DNA from: JABDDM01 sp038240295
Lineage (GTDB): Bacteria; Bacteroidota; Ignavibacteria; Palsa-1295
Assembly: GCA_038240295.1 (NCBI GenBank)
Contig: JBBSDW010000134.1
Coordinates: forward strand, 1-9,083
Length of the DNA: 9,083 nucleotides
Direction of reading: 5' to 3'
The stretch's first letter is position 1. Every line of letters starts with the position of its first letter. This document shows, one piece after another, positions 6,715 through 9,083 of the stretch. The notes under the pieces are model-generated. The model ran no database searches, was not told the origin of the DNA, and saw only the letters and a list, made by a program, of their open reading frames with translations. Both the position numbers and the translations under genes were made by a program.

Positions 6715-7725
6715 TCAAACCGATTGAGGAGCAATATCTTCGAGCATCGCCCGTATCAATTGTTCTTGATAAATGGGGACGATACCGAGTTCTTCGATGA
6801 CAAGCCCGGCAGCTCGGTTCGCGAGGACCGCCGCTTCTTGCATCGTCAGGCCGCAGGCGAGCGAAACACTGAGCGTGGCAATGACCGTATCGCCAGCCCC
6901 AGAAACATCCGCAACCTGGCGCGCACGCGTCGGGATGCCGTACGGATCAACCTCATCGCGGCTAAAAAGAAGCATCCCTTTTTCGCCAAGTGTGAGCAAG
7001 ACGTTTTCGGCTTTGATGCGATCGAGCAGCTTCCTGCCTGCCGTCAGAACCTCTTCATCCGAATGCAATCGCATTCCAAGCGCATCTTCAACTTCTTTGC
7101 GATTTGGCTTGAAGACCGTCGCACCCTGGTATTCAAAAAAATTGTGAAACTTTGGATCGACGAGAACCGGGATTGCCTTTACTTTCCCGAATGCGATCAC
7201 GCGCTGAATGAGTGAGCGTGTGATGACTCCTTTGTTGTAATCTTCGAGAATGATCGCATCGAGCGACGAAGCTTCCCCTTCGAGCGCACTGATCAGGTGA
7301 TCCTCGGTGGTTCGCGAAATATCGTGCTTAAGTTCATGATCGATCCGAAGCATCTGCTGGCTGCCTGCGATGACCCGAGTCTTAACTGTCGTGGGCCGTT
7401 CGTTATCGACGACGATCCCATCAAGCGGAAATCCAAGATCGCCAAAGATCTTTTTAAGGAGCAATCCCGAAGCATCGTTGCCGATGACGCCGAGCATGAG
7501 TGGCGTCGCGCCAAGTCCGTGGATGTTATGGCCGACGTTGGCAGCGCCGCCAAGGCGTGCCTGTTCGTTGTCGATATCGAGCACCGGCACCGGAGCCTCC
7601 GGCGAGATCCGGCTGACGGCGCCGAACATATACCGATCGACCATAAGGTCGCCGATCACCGCAACGCGTGATCTACTAAATGCCTGTGGAAGCGCCTCAA
7701 GACGCGTTTGACTGAGTGGGGTCAT
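6715..7725 (-). CDS. rfaE1: D-glycero-beta-D-manno-heptose 7-phosphate kinase
   Basis: The enzyme phosphorylates C1 of heptose 7-phosphate to the 1,7-bisphosphate, an early step of ADP-heptose synthesis. The 336-residue protein is a PfkB/ribokinase-family kinase: GDLMVDRY (25-32) starts the sugar-binding region, RLGGAANVGHN (57-67) is the first PfkB signature, FKPNRKE in the middle is typical of the family, and DVSGAGDT (273-280) is the second signature with the anion hole and the catalytic aspartate near 279. Length fits the N-terminal kinase domain of HldE. The ATG at 7723-7725 is preceded by GAGG four bases away. The next gene, rfaE2, is 19 bases downstream (or overlaps by 20), so the pair is very probably one operon. 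Conversion to heptose 1-phosphate needs the phosphatase GmhB, and the substrate comes from GmhA; neither is in the window. Confidence 0.95.
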   Translation of the reverse strand: MTPLSQTRLEALPQAFSRSRVAVIGDLMVDRYMFGAVSRISPEAPVPVLDIDNEQARLGGAANVGHNIHGLGATPLMLGVIGNDASGLLLKKIFGDLGFPLDGIVVDNERPTTVKTRVIAGSQQMLRIDHELKHDISRTTEDHLISALEGEASSLDAIILEDYNKGVITRSLIQRVIAFGKVKAIPVLVDPKFHNFFEYQGATVFKPNRKEVEDALGMRLHSDEEVLTAGRKLLDRIKAENVLLTLGEKGMLLFSRDEVDPYGIPTRARQVADVSGAGDTVIATLSVSLACGLTMQEAAVLANRAAGLVIEELGIVPIYQEQLIRAMLEDIAPQSV

Positions 7726-7728
7726 GCA

Positions 7729-7733
7729 ACCTC
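7729..7733 (-). promoter_or_regulatory. Ribosome binding site of rfaE1
   Basis: GAGGT on the minus strand ends three bases before the ATG at 7725. The spacing is slightly short, but this is the only plausible Shine-Dalgarno match found in front of any gene here, and it supports the chosen start. No clear promoter was found in the 143 bases between this gene and the stop codon at 7869. Confidence 0.5.
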
Positions 7734-7868
7734 ATTTATCCTTGTTCGAGGTTGGCAACAGCCCCAATTCAAAGAAAATTGCGAGCCGTGAGAAACGAAC
7801 ATGACAGACGAGGTTCAGAGATCAAGCAGCATGATAGAGGTTCTGTTCACGGATGGCCCTCATGAGCG

Positions 7869-8363
7869 CTACTGCTGCACGACCAGTCGCGAAACGCGTT
7901 CTGCGCCCGCCTGCGAGATCAATATCTCATAGACTCCGTTTGAGAACTGCGACACATCGATCGGCTCACTTGATGATGATGAAGATCGATCGAGCACCGT
8001 TCGCCCGAGTGCGTCGAGTATTCGAAGATGCCGTTTAGAATGCGAGTAGAACGTCCGAAACGAAGTCGCCGCGGGGTTGGGATAAACGCTCACTGGAGAT
8101 TCAGTTTTATTCGCGGAGGTCGGTGCGGTCACTCCACTTGAAGGATCGTAGTACCAAATGTGACCCAAGCGGTAACTATGAGCGTAGCTCGCGATCCAAC
8201 CCTGACGTGCATTTAGCCAGTACATCCCGAGAACGGTATCGCCATAGAAGGTCTCGGAATCGGCCGACCAGATTGCGCCTTTGTCAATGCTGTGATAAAG
8301 TACGGGATTTGTTGCGTCTACATACAAGGATCCATATTCGTGCGAGCTGGTTATCTTCCACAT
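7869..8363 (-). CDS. Asp-box secreted protein, C-terminal part with type IX sorting domain (frameshifted)
   Basis: This frame is the continuation of the protein encoded by 8351-9083, displaced by one base. From the first ATG (8361-8363) it has 164 codons and ends at TAG (7869-7871), but meaningful coding starts earlier: the frame is open back to a TGA at 8466-8468, and protein-like sequence resumes at about 8436 (RIDSTTKGTSAF, then TQVVDTND before the ATG). It contains an Asp-box, SIDKGAIW. The last 75 or so residues form a Por/type IX secretion C-terminal domain: VSVYPNPAATS, then RILDALGRTV, then FSNGVYEILIS, and a basic hydrophobic end (RLVVQQ). Such domains direct export through the outer membrane and are then removed. 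A six-serine run comes from a short TGA-type triplet repeat (7971-7982). By itself this segment lacks a signal peptide, so it would not work as an independent gene. Confidence 0.85.
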   Translation of the reverse strand: MWKITSSHEYGSLYVDATNPVLYHSIDKGAIWSADSETFYGDTVLGMYWLNARQGWIASYAHSYRLGHIWYYDPSSGVTAPTSANKTESPVSVYPNPAATSFRTFYSHSKRHLRILDALGRTVLDRSSSSSSEPIDVSQFSNGVYEILISQAGAERVSRLVVQQ

Positions 8364-9083
8364 GTCGTTGGTATCGACAACTTGCGTGAAGGCGGATGTC
8401 CCTTTTGTGGTCGAGTCGATCCTCCAACTTGCGCCCAGTCGCTCGAATAATCGTAGTCTGTGTGCTCACCGACATTTAAATAATGGGCAGTAAGGTAGAT
8501 CTCACGCGATTTCGGGAAGAGAAAAATACGATCCCAGTATGGATCTAAAACAGTGGTGTCGTTCGGTAACGGGACAGATTGCCACGACTGCCCTCCGGTA
8601 GTCGTGTGCATCAGGGTATGGTTTTGATCGAACCACACTTCATTGCTGTCTACGAAACTTGCAGTATTGAGCGGGTGAGTCGGCCCGAATGGATAGAAAC
8701 TCGTATCCGATAGCGGCGGGCCGTAGTATTCTGAAGTTACCCAGTCGTCGTGCGTTTCCAAAATCCGTAACGTATCGGTATAAGAATTAAATCGATCGAG
8801 TATTTGGACGAATCGGAAGCCGTACAACGAATCGTACATTAACTGCCCGAACGTATCGTAGGCTTGCGGCACCTCGGGTGACCAGAATATCGTGTCCGAC
8901 CTTATGTAAACGGTTTGATCGCCAAGCGGCATATCGCCATAGTTGGGCCGATATGTGCGGAACAGGTAAGCTCTATAGCCAAAGCTGGATTCGACATGAT
9001 ACAGACTATCCCAGGTGCGGCCAGCGTCTGACGTGGAATACGCCGTTCCTGCTTCTGCTAACATCATCCCATGAGAGCTGTCA
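8351..9083 (-). CDS. Asp-box secreted protein, upstream part, cut by window edge and frameshifted
   Basis: The frame enters from the right edge without a start: five residues (DSSHG) precede the first methionines at 9065-9067 and 9062-9064, and these are probably internal, because an Asp-box (TSDAGRTW) begins only 11 residues later. A second, degenerate box is TTTGGQSW. The sequence between is rich in Tyr, Asp, Ser and Thr, as in secreted beta-propellers of the sialidase/VPS10 type, with no visible catalytic motif. After YSSDW (near 8436) the frame leaves the true coding sequence and reads about 27 unrelated, Pro/Arg-rich residues to a TAA at 8351-8353. The real continuation lies one base out of frame in 7869-8436. 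The full protein probably has a signal peptide beyond the window. Its function is unknown; adhesion, carbohydrate binding or photosystem-stability-like repeats are all possible. Confidence 0.8.
   Translation of the reverse strand, partial: DSSHGMMLAEAGTAYSTSDAGRTWDSLYHVESSFGYRAYLFRTYRPNYGDMPLGDQTVYIRSDTIFWSPEVPQAYDTFGQLMYDSLYGFRFVQILDRFNSYTDTLRILETHDDWVTSEYYGPPLSDTSFYPFGPTHPLNTASFVDSNEVWFDQNHTLMHTTTGGQSWQSVPLPNDTTVLDPYWDRIFLFPKSREIYLTAHYLNVGEHTDYDYSSDWAQVGGSTRPQKGHPPSRKLSIPTTCGR
8434..8436 (-). other. Apparent one-base deletion site (frameshift) in the Asp-box protein
   Basis: The coding strand reads GACTGGGCGC here, with a run of three G. Adding one G gives GAC TGG GGC GCA and joins the upstream frame (YSSDW) to the downstream frame (GASWRIDSTTKG) without loss or gain of other residues. 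The repaired sequence SSDWGASW is a perfect Asp-box. The lesion is either a real mutation or a homopolymer error in sequencing or assembly. Confidence 0.75.

Noticed and set aside
6577..7215. A 212-codon plus-strand frame opposite rfaE1 and rfaE2
   Set aside because: It is antisense to conserved enzyme motifs in both genes, and its low-complexity Arg/Phe-rich translation shows no family features.
7801..7845. Two direct copies of GAGGTTC (7810-7816 and 7837-7843) between the right gene and rfaE1
   Set aside because: Seven bases repeated twice in a short interval can arise by chance, and no promoter is placed relative to them.
7971..7982. A short TGA-type triplet repeat
   Set aside because: It simply encodes part of a serine run in the linker of the sorting domain and stays in frame whatever its copy number.
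8284..8475. A 63-codon third minus-strand frame across the frameshift region
   Set aside because: Its translation is Arg/His-rich and unlike secreted proteins, whereas the other two frames join into a coherent Asp-box protein.

Overview
The window looks like chromosomal DNA of a Gram-negative bacterium from the Bacteroidota/Chlorobiota side of the tree, perhaps an Ignavibacteria- or Kapabacteria-like lineage. This is inferred from two things: a secreted protein ending in a type IX secretion (Por) sorting domain, and ADP-heptose (LPS core precursor) genes next to a very large TamB-like protein. No rRNA, tRNA, CRISPR array, insertion sequence or phage gene was found, so the species cannot be named.

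All recognisable genes lie on the minus strand. Reading in the direction of transcription (right to left): (1) a large secreted Asp-box (BNR-like) protein with a C-terminal type IX sorting domain, cut by the right edge and broken near 8434-8436 by an apparent one-base deletion; (2) rfaE1, the heptose-7-phosphate kinase (6715-7725); (3) rfaE2, the heptose-1-phosphate adenylyltransferase (about 6177-6695), close behind or overlapping rfaE1; (4) a 154-bp gap with a candidate promoter; (5) a 1638-residue TamB/DUF490 protein (1106-6022); (6) a 541-bp non-coding stretch (565-1105) with a minus-strand intrinsic terminator and several inverted repeats; (7) the first 188 codons of another secreted Asp-box protein running off the left edge.

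The middle genes fit an envelope theme. RfaE1 and RfaE2 are the separate-protein form of the kinase and adenylyltransferase that E. coli fuses as HldE, in the same order as the fused domains; they supply ADP-heptose for the LPS inner core. TamB-family proteins span the periplasm and are linked to outer-membrane biogenesis and phospholipid movement. The flanking Asp-box proteins are probably exported.

No clearly new biological system is evident. The best leads are the single-base lesion that splits the right-hand gene exactly inside an Asp-box, a nine-base homopolymer through which rfaE2 must be translated, and a structured, promoter-bearing non-coding segment at about 769-956 that could encode a small RNA.
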